DNA of 64,000 bases, taken from Schleiferia thermophila. GTDB taxonomy: Bacteria > Bacteroidota > Bacteroidia > Flavobacteriales > Schleiferiaceae. Below the pieces are notes generated by a model. It was given only the letters and a program-made list of their open reading frames with translations, did not search any database and was not told the origin of the DNA. Positions 24,654-33,707 of the stretch are shown here, one piece after another. The position numbers and the translations under genes are program-made. Where the stretch lies: the NCBI RefSeq assembly GCF_003337435.1, contig NZ_QPJS01000003.1, positions 236,590 to 300,589 on the forward strand. Reading direction: 5' to 3'. Position 1 is the first letter of the stretch. The number at the start of each line of letters is the position of its first letter.

Positions 24654-25025
24654 ATGCAGATAAAACATCAGGTAGATACCAACAGTTTAGTTTTCTCAAT
24701 CATAGAAGGTCTGAGGGAAGTAAAGGGATTTAACATAAGGATATTTGATCTTTCGGCCATTGAAAAGGCAGTGTGTGATACGTTTATTGTTGCTGAGGGA
24801 AATTCGACCACTCAGGTAAGTGCTCTTGCGGAATCTGTAGAGAAAAAAGTACTTGAGAATACTGGCGAAAAGCCCTGGCATATAGAGGGAAAAACCAATG
24901 CACAGTGGGTGTTGTTAGACTATATAGATGTGGTGGTTCACATTTTTTTGCCCGAAGCCAGAACTTTTTACGACCTCGATGGTCTTTGGAGCGATGCCAG
25001 AATCACTGATATTTCAAACGATTAA
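24654..25025 (+). CDS. rsfS: Ribosome silencing factor
   Basis: The 123-residue RsfS/Iojap protein binds L14 on the 50S subunit and blocks subunit joining when nutrients are low. Recognisable parts are the IRIFDLSAIEKAVCDTFIVAEGNSTTQV-type strand-turn region (FIVAEGNSTTQV), KPWHIEGKTNAQWVLLDY and VVVHIFLPEARTFYDLDGLW. It starts the rsfS-ftsH-LUD-cdsA-psd operon, with eight bases before ftsH. Confidence 0.95.
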   Translation: MQIKHQVDTNSLVFSIIEGLREVKGFNIRIFDLSAIEKAVCDTFIVAEGNSTTQVSALAESVEKKVLENTGEKPWHIEGKTNAQWVLLDYIDVVVHIFLPEARTFYDLDGLWSDARITDISND

Positions 25026-25033
25026 AATTCACC

Positions 25034-27127
25034 ATGGCACAAAAGAAAAAACCACAGCCGGGATTTGGGCAATTTCGCAAAAAATCCGGACCCAATCCCA
25101 ACGAACAAGGAAAACCTGACGGCGAACGCGGGTTTAATTTCTATTGGATTTATATCATCCTGATTGCCATAATATTTGGCATTCAACTGATTGGAATGAT
25201 GAACACTACCGCCAAAAAAGGCAGCTTCAATGAATTGACTGAGTATTTGGCAAAAGGTGATGTAGAGCGAATCAGGGTGATAAACTCCAAAGAAATTCAG
25301 GTATTTCTGAAACAGGAAAGCATCAGAGAGAAAGAAGAATTTGAAGACCTGAGGGCTAAAAGTACGGGTTCCGGAGTAGTACCGGGCCCACACATTGTCT
25401 TTCAAATGCCTGCAGATGCGTTCAGAGACGAACTGCGCTCGTTTTACGATGATAACGAGCATCTCGATCGACGAAAAGTACCAGTCACCTACGAAGAACG
25501 CAAGGACTACTGGAGCGATATATTGGCGTGGGTGCTGCCGTTTCTGTTTATTTTTCTGATTTGGATGTTTATCATGCGAAGAATGAGTACCATGGGTGGA
25601 GGCCCGGGGGGTCAAATCTTCAATATTGGCAAATCCAGAGCCCAGCTGTTTGATAAAAATACCAATGTAAAGGTCACCTTCAAGGATGTAGCCGGCATGG
25701 AGGGGGCCAAAGAAGAAATACAGGAGATAGTCAACTTTTTAAAAAATCCTGAGAAATATACCAATCTCGGAGGTAAAATACCGAAGGGAGCCCTTTTGGC
25801 CGGGCCACCGGGTACTGGTAAAACACTGTTGGCCAAGGCAGTAGCCGGAGAGGCTAAAGTTCCGTTTTTCAGCCTTTCGGGTTCTGATTTTGTGGAAATG
25901 TTTGTCGGTGTCGGTGCTTCAAGAGTGCGCGACCTTTTCAAACAAGCAAAAGAAAAAGCGCCGTCTATCATATTTATTGATGAAATAGATGCCATCGGAC
26001 GGGCACGTGGAAAGGCCTCATTCAGTGGAGGCAACGACGAACGGGAGAATACGCTCAATCAGCTGCTTACAGAAATGGATGGATTTCAGACCAATGAGAC
26101 AGTGATTGTACTGGCAGCTACTAATAGACCTGAAATATTGGACCGTGCACTTACGAGGGCCGGCCGATTTGACCGTACAATTTATATCGACTTGCCGGAC
26201 CTTAATGAGCGCAAGGAAATTTTTAAAATACATCTGCGCCGTATCAAATACGCACAGGATCTGGACATAGACTTTTTAGCCAAGCAAACCCCTGGTTTTT
26301 CGGGGGCTGATATTGCCAATGTATGCAATGAGGCGGCACTTATAGCTGCCAGAAAAGACAAAAAGGTGGTTGAACTACAGGATTTCCTTGATGCTGTGGA
26401 TAGAATTGTGGCCGGGCTGGAGAAAAAATCCCGTATCATCACTCCGGAAGAGAAGAAGGTCATCGCTTACCACGAGGCGGGTCATGCCACAGTAAGCTGG
26501 ATGCTGGAGCATGCTGCCCCGTTGGTCAAAGTCACAATAGTGCCCAGAGGCCGCTCTCTTGGAGCAGCCTGGTATTTGCCCGAAGAACGACAAATCACCA
26601 CAGCCGAACAGATTGAAGATGAAATGTGTGCCGCATTAGGAGGCAGGGCAGCCGAGCAGGTAATATTCAATAAAATATCTACCGGTGCTTTAAGCGATCT
26701 GGAGAAGGTTACCCGCCAAGCACACGCTATGGTCACCATCTTTGGCCTGAATGAAAAAATTGGCAACATCACCTACTACGACTCATCAGGGCAAAATGAA
26801 TTTGGCTTCAGCAAACCTTACAGCGAACGAACCGCTGAAATTATCGACCAAGAAGTCAAAAAAATCATTGACAAGCAGTATCAAAGAGCCATAGAGATAT
26901 TAACAGAGAATAGAGAAAAACTTTCGAAACTGGCGGAACTTCTGCTAGAAAAAGAAGTTATTTTCCGTCAGGATTTAGAGCAGATTTTCGGCCGGAGAAA
27001 GTGGGATAAAGACCAAAATTCAGAACAAAAAACGGAAAATACATCTGCTGAAAATGGCCATGCTCCTGAAAGCGATAAAAAAGACAGTGAAGAAGTTACT
27101 TCTGATGTAGCTGTCAGGAATGCTTAA
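25034..27127 (+). CDS. ftsH: ATP-dependent zinc metalloprotease FtsH
   Basis: The 697-residue membrane AAA+ protease has two transmembrane helices (about residues 36-55 and 155-177) flanking a periplasmic domain. The AAA module has Walker A GPPGTGKT at 257-264, Walker [12 protein letters not shown] and an arginine-finger RAGRFDR region. The protease domain has the zinc site HEAGH at 480-484. It degrades misassembled membrane proteins and regulators. The tail is charged and low-complexity (about 655-697). LUD, cdsA and psd follow in the same direction, 13 bases separating it from LUD. Confidence 0.97.
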   Translation: MAQKKKPQPGFGQFRKKSGPNPNEQGKPDGERGFNFYWIYIILIAIIFGIQLIGMMNTTAKKGSFNELTEYLAKGDVERIRVINSKEIQVFLKQESIREKEEFEDLRAKSTGSGVVPGPHIVFQMPADAFRDELRSFYDDNEHLDRRKVPVTYEERKDYWSDILAWVLPFLFIFLIWMFIMRRMSTMGGGPGGQIFNIGKSRAQLFDKNTNVKVTFKDVAGMEGAKEEIQEIVNFLKNPEKYTNLGGKIPKGALLAGPPGTGKTLLAKAVAGEAKVPFFSLSGSDFVEMFVGVGASRVRDLFKQAKEKAPSIIFIDEIDAIGRARGKASFSGGNDERENTLNQLLTEMDGFQTNETVIVLAATNRPEILDRALTRAGRFDRTIYIDLPDLNERKEIFKIHLRRIKYAQDLDIDFLAKQTPGFSGADIANVCNEAALIAARKDKKVVELQDFLDAVDRIVAGLEKKSRIITPEEKKVIAYHEAGHATVSWMLEHAAPLVKVTIVPRGRSLGAAWYLPEERQITTAEQIEDEMCAALGGRAAEQVIFNKISTGALSDLEKVTRQAHAMVTIFGLNEKIGNITYYDSSGQNEFGFSKPYSERTAEIIDQEVKKIIDKQYQRAIEILTENREKLSKLAELLLEKEVIFRQDLEQIFGRRKWDKDQNSEQKTENTSAENGHAPESDKKDSEEVTSDVAVRNA

Positions 27128-27140
27128 TTAGAATAAACTG

Positions 27141-27752
27141 ATGGGAGAATCATCCTTCTTTTCAAAAATACTTTCAACATTGGCAGGAAGGTCTTCTGAA
27201 AAGAAAAAACTTCAGGAGACCCCGGCTTCCAATGAACCGAAAAATACAGATTTTCCAGAGGCAATATTTGCCAGAAAATTTACAGAAAGCGGTGGAAAAT
27301 TTGTTTTTTGTGAAAATAAGGAGGAAATTTTAGATACGCTAAAAAATATAGCAGAAGAGGAAAATGCAGAGGTTATTTCCTGCAACGATCCAAAGTTGAA
27401 AAATCTCTTGCTTGAGTCTGGAATCCAATGTTTTACCGAATTGTCAAAGCCAGCCGATGCAGCTTTTATCACTTGTGAGCTTCTCATTGTAAAAACGGGA
27501 GCAATACTGGTGACTGCAAACCAGACATTTCACAATAAAATCAATAGTCTTCCCAATACCATCATTGTATTTGCCAGAACAAACCAGATTTTAGATAAAC
27601 TCAACAATGCTCTTACAGCCATAAAAATGAAATATCCACCCAAGGAGATACCGTCGATGATTACTACTTTGAAAGGACCGAAAAGCGACGGATTTGAAGA
27701 TCCAAACTCTGTCTCTGCCACTAAGAACATTTATCTGATTCTTACCTACTGA
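27141..27752 (+). CDS. LUD domain (LutC-like) protein
   Basis: The 203-residue protein has an N-terminal basic, low-complexity part (about 1-35) and an LUD domain, with EVISCNDPKL in the first half, a central AAFITCELLIVKTGAILVTA, then NTIIVFARTNQIL and a C-terminal GPKSDGFEDPNS-like remnant of the nucleotide-pocket segment. The LUD family includes LutB/LutC subunits of lactate oxidation, but the partner genes are absent. In this phylum the gene is commonly placed between ftsH and cdsA; its role there is unknown. It ends directly against the cdsA start. Confidence 0.82.
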   Translation: MGESSFFSKILSTLAGRSSEKKKLQETPASNEPKNTDFPEAIFARKFTESGGKFVFCENKEEILDTLKNIAEEENAEVISCNDPKLKNLLLESGIQCFTELSKPADAAFITCELLIVKTGAILVTANQTFHNKINSLPNTIIVFARTNQILDKLNNALTAIKMKYPPKEIPSMITTLKGPKSDGFEDPNSVSATKNIYLILTY

Positions 27753-28613
27753 ATGAAAGAATTTTTTCTGAGAAGTACCTATGGACTTCTGTATGTGTTG
27801 GTAATCCTGATTTTTACCTATTACAACTTATCGCCAATCTTGTTGTATGGCATGGGGATACTGGCTTTGGGAGAGTTAAAGATTCTCTTACATCAGAGCA
27901 GCAGACAGTACAAACTTTGGAACTGGATCTTTTTTTTAAGTATTTTGCCTTGGATAAGCACCGTACTGCTCAATACTCTTTTCTATGATCCGATGAATCC
28001 TGGCTTATATGTTTCTGTGCTCAATAGGCTGCAGATTGATTTTTTGGTCAAAAACTTTTTTGAATGGAGATGGGTGTGGCTATCGATTTTCGTGGTGTAT
28101 GTGATTGTGAAGTTTTTTCGTCTGGGTTGGTATGCCATTTTGCCATTTGCCTATGTGATGCTACCGGTCATCTTTGCCCTGGAGTTGGATTTAGTGGACG
28201 AAAGCATCCTTCTTTCTCCGGTGTTGGTCATATTTATGTATATGTGGGTGTTTGATACTTTCTCATACATGGTAGGTAAATTGATCGGTAGACATCCGGT
28301 AGCACCATCCATTTCGCCGGGTAAAACATGGGAAGGGCTATCCGGTGGATTGCTAGGTGTGCTGGGCCTCAGCTATTTGATGTTTTACAAAGAAATTTTT
28401 CCGTTTGAAAATGTTTCTTCAGTCATAATGCTGGGAATTGCAATGGGTTTGGCTGCGTTTTTTGGTGATTTATTTGAGTCAGGCCTCAAGCGCAAAGCTG
28501 GTGTAAAAGATAGCGGTAAACTCATTCCAGGTCATGGAGGTATCCTTGACCGTATTGACAGTTTTTTATTTGCTTCACCGGCATTCTTTTTTAGCTATTT
28601 AATAATCGTTTGA
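27753..28613 (+). CDS. cdsA: Phosphatidate cytidylyltransferase
   Basis: The 286-residue polytopic enzyme makes CDP-diacylglycerol from phosphatidate and CTP. The C-terminal signature is complete: SPGKTWEGLSGG, GDLFESGLKRKAGVKDSGKLIPGHGGILDRID. Seven or eight hydrophobic helices can be seen before and between these parts. The product feeds phosphatidylserine and phosphatidylethanolamine synthesis, and the next gene encodes the decarboxylase, three bases later. Confidence 0.95.
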   Translation: MKEFFLRSTYGLLYVLVILIFTYYNLSPILLYGMGILALGELKILLHQSSRQYKLWNWIFFLSILPWISTVLLNTLFYDPMNPGLYVSVLNRLQIDFLVKNFFEWRWVWLSIFVVYVIVKFFRLGWYAILPFAYVMLPVIFALELDLVDESILLSPVLVIFMYMWVFDTFSYMVGKLIGRHPVAPSISPGKTWEGLSGGLLGVLGLSYLMFYKEIFPFENVSSVIMLGIAMGLAAFFGDLFESGLKRKAGVKDSGKLIPGHGGILDRIDSFLFASPAFFFSYLIIV

Positions 28614-28615
28614 AT

Positions 28616-29275
28616 ATGATTAAAATCCATCGGGAGGGATATACGATTCTCTTTGTTACCCTGGTTATATTGTTTGCAGTCAATGTCTTGGTCCATTGGC
28701 TCACGGATGAAATCTGGATCAGAAATGTTTCAATCATCGCATCCTTGATAGTGTATGGTCTGGTCCTGCAGTTTTTCAGAAATCCGGACAGAAAAATTTT
28801 AAGAGATGAAAATAAAATTATAGCTCCTGCAGACGGTAAAATCGTAATTATAGAAGAGGTTGAGGAGCAGGAGTTTTTCAAAGACAAGAGGTTACAAATT
28901 TCCATTTTTATGTCACCACTCAATGTGCATATCAACCGATATCCGGTGAGTGGGAAAATAGAGTATGCCAAGCATCACCAGGGAAAGTATTTAGTGGCAT
29001 GGCATCCAAAATCAAGCACCCTCAATGAACGCACCACTGTAGTGATACAAAACCCTGTATGGGGCCCGATACTTTACCGGCAAATTGCAGGATACGTAGC
29101 CCGTCGGATAGTGATGTATGCAAGAGAGGGTCTCATAGTAAGACAGGGCGATGAAAGTGGTTTTATCAAGTTTGGCAGCAGACTGGATATTTTTCTTCCT
29201 CCTGGTACTGTACCTTCGGTAAAAATCGGAGACAGGACCGTAGGAGGAATCACGGTAATAGCCGAAAAGAGGTAA
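28616..29275 (+). CDS. psd: Phosphatidylserine decarboxylase proenzyme, short form
   Basis: The 219-residue protein belongs to the short (PSD-A-like) family and has two N-terminal hydrophobic helices, an IIAPADGKIVIIEEV strand region, IFMSPLNVHINRYP and the self-cleavage FGSRLD near the end, where Ser becomes the pyruvoyl group. It converts phosphatidylserine to phosphatidylethanolamine at the inner membrane. The ATG at 28616 is preferred over a TTG two codons upstream that overlaps the cdsA stop. It is the last gene of the rsfS operon and faces the AsmA gene, 26 bases apart. Confidence 0.94.
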   Translation: MIKIHREGYTILFVTLVILFAVNVLVHWLTDEIWIRNVSIIASLIVYGLVLQFFRNPDRKILRDENKIIAPADGKIVIIEEVEEQEFFKDKRLQISIFMSPLNVHINRYPVSGKIEYAKHHQGKYLVAWHPKSSTLNERTTVVIQNPVWGPILYRQIAGYVARRIVMYAREGLIVRQGDESGFIKFGSRLDIFLPPGTVPSVKIGDRTVGGITVIAEKR

Positions 29276-29301
29276 TCAGCTCCTGGAAAAAAGTAGTAGC
29301 G

Positions 29302-31734
29302 TCACTGTTCGTCCCACTCAAACCTGTAGGGTGTTTTACTAGGTTTTTTGCTGGGGATTGAGTCCTGGCTTTGAGCTTTAGAATTTCTGAAAATTGTTGT
29401 TTTTTGGCTTATAAGTTCTGCCTTGATCGGGGTGATTTTTGGGGATGTAATGTTGCCGGATATTCTGATCCAGAGTTTCGCACCGTCCTGGTCTTCTTCA
29501 AATATCAATTCATTAATGGATGTTTTCCGCTTTCTTTTTTGATATACAATATCGCTTAAATTCAGTCCGACTTTGTAGTCTACTTCATTGTCAAAGGTAT
29601 GTGTGCCTTCTAAGATAAGATCCAGTGCATTGGAACGAACTGAAAACTGAGGAATGTGAATCATTTGGTTTTCTATTACAAGTTTATTGGTGAGTTCTTC
29701 AAATCGGATGTCTCTGAGCTCTTCAATATCGGCAAACCGGCTTAGGGCTTCAATAGGAGCAAAATTGTACAACCTTCCGTTGGTCACCCTGACATTGGAT
29801 TGGGCATTAATTTTTCTGAAATCAGGATCAAACTTCCCGTCGATAGGGATTGAAAATTGTATGGTTCCAGAGAGTTTGCCATACAGATTTTTATGGGTTA
29901 ATTCGTGTTGATCGAAGTCGTTGAAACTTTGCAAAAGTCTGGAGAGGTCTATCTTATTCAGTTCTGCAGTTCCATTTATCAATATGGGTAGAGCTGTTGA
30001 GTTTTGGGTGGCAAGCCGACCTTTAAAAATCACTGAGCCGCCCAATACATTCATTTGAAGATTTTCTATATTTATGTAATCTTCTGTGTACTTAACAACG
30101 GATACCTTAATCTGCTCGCAAACTAGCTGATCGGCGATGTATTTCCCTATTTCTAAATCCAGTTTTAGTTTCAGTGACTGAATGAGTGATAGGGGTCCCG
30201 GAGTATTGGGTTCTTTGAGGTCTGATTTCCAGAAATTTTCATCGTAATGATCAATGAAAACAGACCCTTCTGCCGAGAGCATTTCATCCTTTAAGAGCCA
30301 GTTGGTAAAACCCGAGACCAAAAGATCCGCATAAAGTTTTCTTCCGTTGATTTCAGAATGTTGTTTTAATACCATACGTTCATCGCTGATGTGCCAATGA
30401 ATAGATGGAAGGAAAATGTTGTTGAAACCGTAGTTTAGGGTCAGATTGTCAGAAACAAGAGTGCAGGAGAATTTTTCGGGTAAGATCCGTGCCTTGTCTT
30501 TTGTAGCAGAGGCTTTGATTTGATGTTTAAACTCCAAATCAGCCTTTAAAATACCGCTGCCTGTCAGGTGGGATATGCCTGCCAGGACGGCCAAATCGGA
30601 GGGTGTGGTAGACAGACTCAGGTTTCCTCCGTATAGGATCTTGTTCTTTTCTTTTGCTGTGTAAACATTTCCTGTACAGGTAGCAGCACCCTGTTTTACA
30701 GACAAACTCTTCAGAGCAACTGTATACTTTTCTTTGTTTTCAAAATCAAAATTTCCATCGCACAGTATTTGTTCGGCATTGTATTTTCCATTTCGATAGT
30801 TGAATTGTTTTATGGCAGTTGAAAAATCTCCGGAAAATTTCCATTTCTCTCCATTGCTTTTGCCTAGGATGTTTACTGTTGTTTTATCGTTTTTTAGCTG
30901 AAAATCAGAGGTTATCCTATAGACTAAAGTTCGTACAATATTGGATGAAAAAAATTTTTGTTCAGGGACCGAAAATTTTACTTCTTTATTGGTATTATTT
31001 GCAGTGTAATTGAGTGTATATGAAATCCCATCAATTGAGCTATTTTTCAGAGCTAGTAAGGTGTTTTCTTTATCAATAGAGATGTCAAAATCCGCTTTAT
31101 GTTGAATCTCTTCTTCGAGGTGAAAGTCCTCAAATTTGAATGAGATATTTGTCGCAATCCAACTGCCGGTGTATAAATTTCTTTTTCCAAATTTTGAATG
31201 GATTAGTGCCTGATGAATTGCTTGTGTTAAAAATATTTTTTCTCGAAAATCACTGTATCTGAATACGATATCTTTTAAAGAGAGTTTGTCGATATTAAAA
31301 GGTGTTTCATCTGTACCGGAATCTTCTTTGAAAATTTGGAAATTGTGGGTGCCGTTTTCAAAAAATTTGATTGTGATTTCTCCCTTTTCCAGCTGTATTT
31401 CATTGATGTAATATCTGGAGAAAAGAACATCTGTGAGCGAGAAATTGAAATAGACTCTTTTTGCTGCAAACAAATAATCACTTGCTTCTACGGTAGCTTC
31501 TTTGCATTTGACATCGGTAAAGACGATTGACAACTGAGGAAAGTGCCTTAGGCTCACATCAATAGTATTGACCTCCACGGGAACCTGTAGCTTCTGGTTG
31601 AGCTGTTGTACGACGGCTCGGATGACTTTTTCCTTGTTGAGTAAAAAGTATCCGGCTACACTCCCAAAGACCAGTAGGAGTATCAGCACTATGCCCGTGA
31701 AAATTTTTAAGAGGCTTTTTCCCGGTGGAGTCAT
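29302..31734 (-). CDS. AsmA family protein
   Basis: The 810-residue protein has an N-terminal transmembrane anchor (about residues 8-30) followed by a long beta-rich body. The opening region, VIRAVVQQLNQKLQVPVEVNTID with SLRHFPQLSIVFTDVKCKE after it, is the classical AsmA/chorein-like N-terminus. A second recognisable part is near residues 660-760 (RVTNGRLYNFAPIEALSRFAD, IENQMIHIPQFSVRSNALDLILEG). Proteins of this group form lipid-conducting bridges or affect outer-membrane assembly. It ends with a basic, proline-containing tail. Confidence 0.88.
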   Translation of the reverse strand: MTPPGKSLLKIFTGIVLILLLVFGSVAGYFLLNKEKVIRAVVQQLNQKLQVPVEVNTIDVSLRHFPQLSIVFTDVKCKEATVEASDYLFAAKRVYFNFSLTDVLFSRYYINEIQLEKGEITIKFFENGTHNFQIFKEDSGTDETPFNIDKLSLKDIVFRYSDFREKIFLTQAIHQALIHSKFGKRNLYTGSWIATNISFKFEDFHLEEEIQHKADFDISIDKENTLLALKNSSIDGISYTLNYTANNTNKEVKFSVPEQKFFSSNIVRTLVYRITSDFQLKNDKTTVNILGKSNGEKWKFSGDFSTAIKQFNYRNGKYNAEQILCDGNFDFENKEKYTVALKSLSVKQGAATCTGNVYTAKEKNKILYGGNLSLSTTPSDLAVLAGISHLTGSGILKADLEFKHQIKASATKDKARILPEKFSCTLVSDNLTLNYGFNNIFLPSIHWHISDERMVLKQHSEINGRKLYADLLVSGFTNWLLKDEMLSAEGSVFIDHYDENFWKSDLKEPNTPGPLSLIQSLKLKLDLEIGKYIADQLVCEQIKVSVVKYTEDYINIENLQMNVLGGSVIFKGRLATQNSTALPILINGTAELNKIDLSRLLQSFNDFDQHELTHKNLYGKLSGTIQFSIPIDGKFDPDFRKINAQSNVRVTNGRLYNFAPIEALSRFADIEELRDIRFEELTNKLVIENQMIHIPQFSVRSNALDLILEGTHTFDNEVDYKVGLNLSDIVYQKRKRKTSINELIFEEDQDGAKLWIRISGNITSPKITPIKAELISQKTTIFRNSKAQSQDSIPSKKPSKTPYRFEWDEQ

Positions 31735-31762
31735 ACTTTTTTGAAAAACGCTAAATAGCTAA

Positions 31763-32716
31763 TTATAGCATTTTGAGCATTCCAATTTCTTTTTCAGTGA
31801 GAAATCTGTAGTGGCCTCTTGGAAGATTTTTCTTAGTAAGACCGGCAAACATAGTCCGATCAAGAGCTATGACTTCATATCCGAGGTGTTGAAAAATTCT
31901 TCGGACGATTCTGTTTCGGCCTATATGAAGCCTTATGCCGACGTGATTGCGATCTTTACCTTCTACATATTCTATTTCATCAACCGGAGCGGGACCATCT
32001 TCGAGGATAATTCCGCGCCGTATTTTTTCCATATCGCCGGGGGCAACATTTTTATCCAGGATTGCATAATACAGCTTAGGGGCACCATGGGATGGGTGTG
32101 TGAGTTTTTTGGCAAGTTCTCCATCGTTGGTCAGCAGCAGCAGGCCAGTGGTTTGGCGGTCGAGCCTGCCAACAGGATAAATTCTCTCTCTGCAGGCTCC
32201 TGCTACCAGTTCCATTACATTTTTTCGGGCTTTTTCGTCTTTGGTAGTAGTGATGTATCCTTTGGGCTTGTTGAGTAAGATATAAACTTTTCGTTCACCT
32301 CTGACGATGCTGCCTCCGTATCTGACGATGTCTTTTTCCGGGTCGATTCGGGTGCCGAGTTCTGTTACAATGGTTCCATTGACTTCAACCAATCCTTGTC
32401 TAATCAACTCGTCGGCTTCTCTGCGGCTACAGATACCTGCGTGTGCCAGGAATTTATTAAGCCTGATCAGTTTATCTTCCTTTTCAGCAGGTTGATTCTG
32501 TACCTGCTTTTTATTTTGGTCAATGTTTCTTTTTTGCAATTTTTTGAAATGCGAACCGAAATTTCTGTCTTTGAATGCATCATAAGATGATTTGTCTTTT
32601 AAGTCTTTCTTTAAAGGGCTTTCTGATTCCGATGGTTGGTTTGAGTTGGGTTTACCCTCCCGGGCAAAAGGCGTTTTATTGCCGGAGCCTTTTCTTTTGT
32701 CCCGCCTGTAGGTCAT
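31763..32716 (-). CDS. Pseudouridine synthase, RsuA/RluB family
   Basis: The 317-residue protein has a long, basic and disordered N-terminus (about 1-80), then an S4 RNA-binding domain (IRLNKFLAHAGICSRREADELI, with VNG later), and the catalytic domain with GRLDRQTTGLLLLTNDG containing the nucleophilic Asp, plus the HIGRNRIVRRIFQHLGY end. It modifies a uridine in 16S or 23S rRNA; RluB/RsuA/RluF targets cannot be told apart here. The extended N-terminus is common in Bacteroidota homologues. Confidence 0.92.
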   Translation of the reverse strand: MTYRRDKRKGSGNKTPFAREGKPNSNQPSESESPLKKDLKDKSSYDAFKDRNFGSHFKKLQKRNIDQNKKQVQNQPAEKEDKLIRLNKFLAHAGICSRREADELIRQGLVEVNGTIVTELGTRIDPEKDIVRYGGSIVRGERKVYILLNKPKGYITTTKDEKARKNVMELVAGACRERIYPVGRLDRQTTGLLLLTNDGELAKKLTHPSHGAPKLYYAILDKNVAPGDMEKIRRGIILEDGPAPVDEIEYVEGKDRNHVGIRLHIGRNRIVRRIFQHLGYEVIALDRTMFAGLTKKNLPRGHYRFLTEKEIGMLKML

Positions 32717-32831
32717 TTTAATCGATTATGCGTGCAAAGGTACCGCAATTATGCATATGGAATCTGCCGCTGAAAGAGATAACTAAATGATTTTTTCAGA
32801 AAAATGGCAATTGTGACCCTTTGTGAATTTG

Positions 32832-33704
32832 CTAATCTGGTCGTCGTATACCTGCATATCGAATGGCGGAGGCTGAAAAGTAGCCTAAAGCATTCCTTCC
32901 ATCGGCGTAAAAAACATTTCCGTACACTGGTGCAGCAGGTGGAGCAAAAACACCAGCTGAACGAAAGGTCTGGTCGAGAAGTACGCGCAAATATTGGTCG
33001 TATCGGGCTGTGATAGAAGTAATTTCAATCCAGAAAGTATCGCCTGGCTCAAGTAGTGTCCCGAGTCTGACAGGAGGAATGGGAGGATTGCCAAAGTGAA
33101 ACCCATCTGCAAATTCATCGTTTATGGTAAAAAAGACGTTGCGAAAGATGGTATCGTTTTTCCAACGGCGGACCTGGTAAATGTCGCCGGGTCCTTCGGG
33201 CTCTTTAAAAGCTATGGCTGGAATGAATCCTCCCGGAAACGGAGGTCGGGGTGGTTGAAACTCCAGGAAAATTGAATCTAATTCGAAGATTCTGTTTAAT
33301 CTTTCCGGTAGAGTATGATAGATGCCGGGTTCCAGACTGGCAGAATTATTTGTTGGAATTGTGATTTTAAGGTGGTAGGATTTACCGACGGTGCCTGTAT
33401 AATTGAGCTCGTATCGTCCAGGGGCAGTATCAGATGGTATCATTAGACCGATGAGTTCTTCGTCTTCGTAGAGAAGTACTTCGGCATTGGTCACTCTGGG
33501 AGTGACATCTTGAAGAAAATAGGGGGCGGTAGTAGTCAGGTATACAAATGCCGGTTCGGCATCTGTCACCCGTCCGTTTACGACCAACAGGGGGGGATTT
33601 TCCGGAATATCAAGTGAGATTGGATCTTCGCAGGAGGTGGTAAGTGTACAACAGCTTACAGCCAGTATCAGATACAGGATATGTCTAAAGTGTTGCTGCA
33701 TCAT
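32832..33704 (-). CDS. DUF4249 lipoprotein, TonB-receptor partner
   Basis: The 290-residue protein starts with a lipoprotein signal ending LTTSC-EDPI, so the Cys near residue 25 is likely lipidated. The mature part is beta-rich: PPLLVVNGRVTDAEPAFVYLTTTAP, TNAEVLLYEDEELIG, YHLKITIP. It matches DUF4249, which occurs next to TonB-dependent receptors in this phylum, probably as a surface-exposed receptor lid or adaptor. It starts three bases after the receptor stop. The substrate is unknown. Confidence 0.9.
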   Translation of the reverse strand: MMQQHFRHILYLILAVSCCTLTTSCEDPISLDIPENPPLLVVNGRVTDAEPAFVYLTTTAPYFLQDVTPRVTNAEVLLYEDEELIGLMIPSDTAPGRYELNYTGTVGKSYHLKITIPTNNSASLEPGIYHTLPERLNRIFELDSIFLEFQPPRPPFPGGFIPAIAFKEPEGPGDIYQVRRWKNDTIFRNVFFTINDEFADGFHFGNPPIPPVRLGTLLEPGDTFWIEITSITARYDQYLRVLLDQTFRSAGVFAPPAAPVYGNVFYADGRNALGYFSASAIRYAGIRRPD

Positions 33705-33707
33705 GAC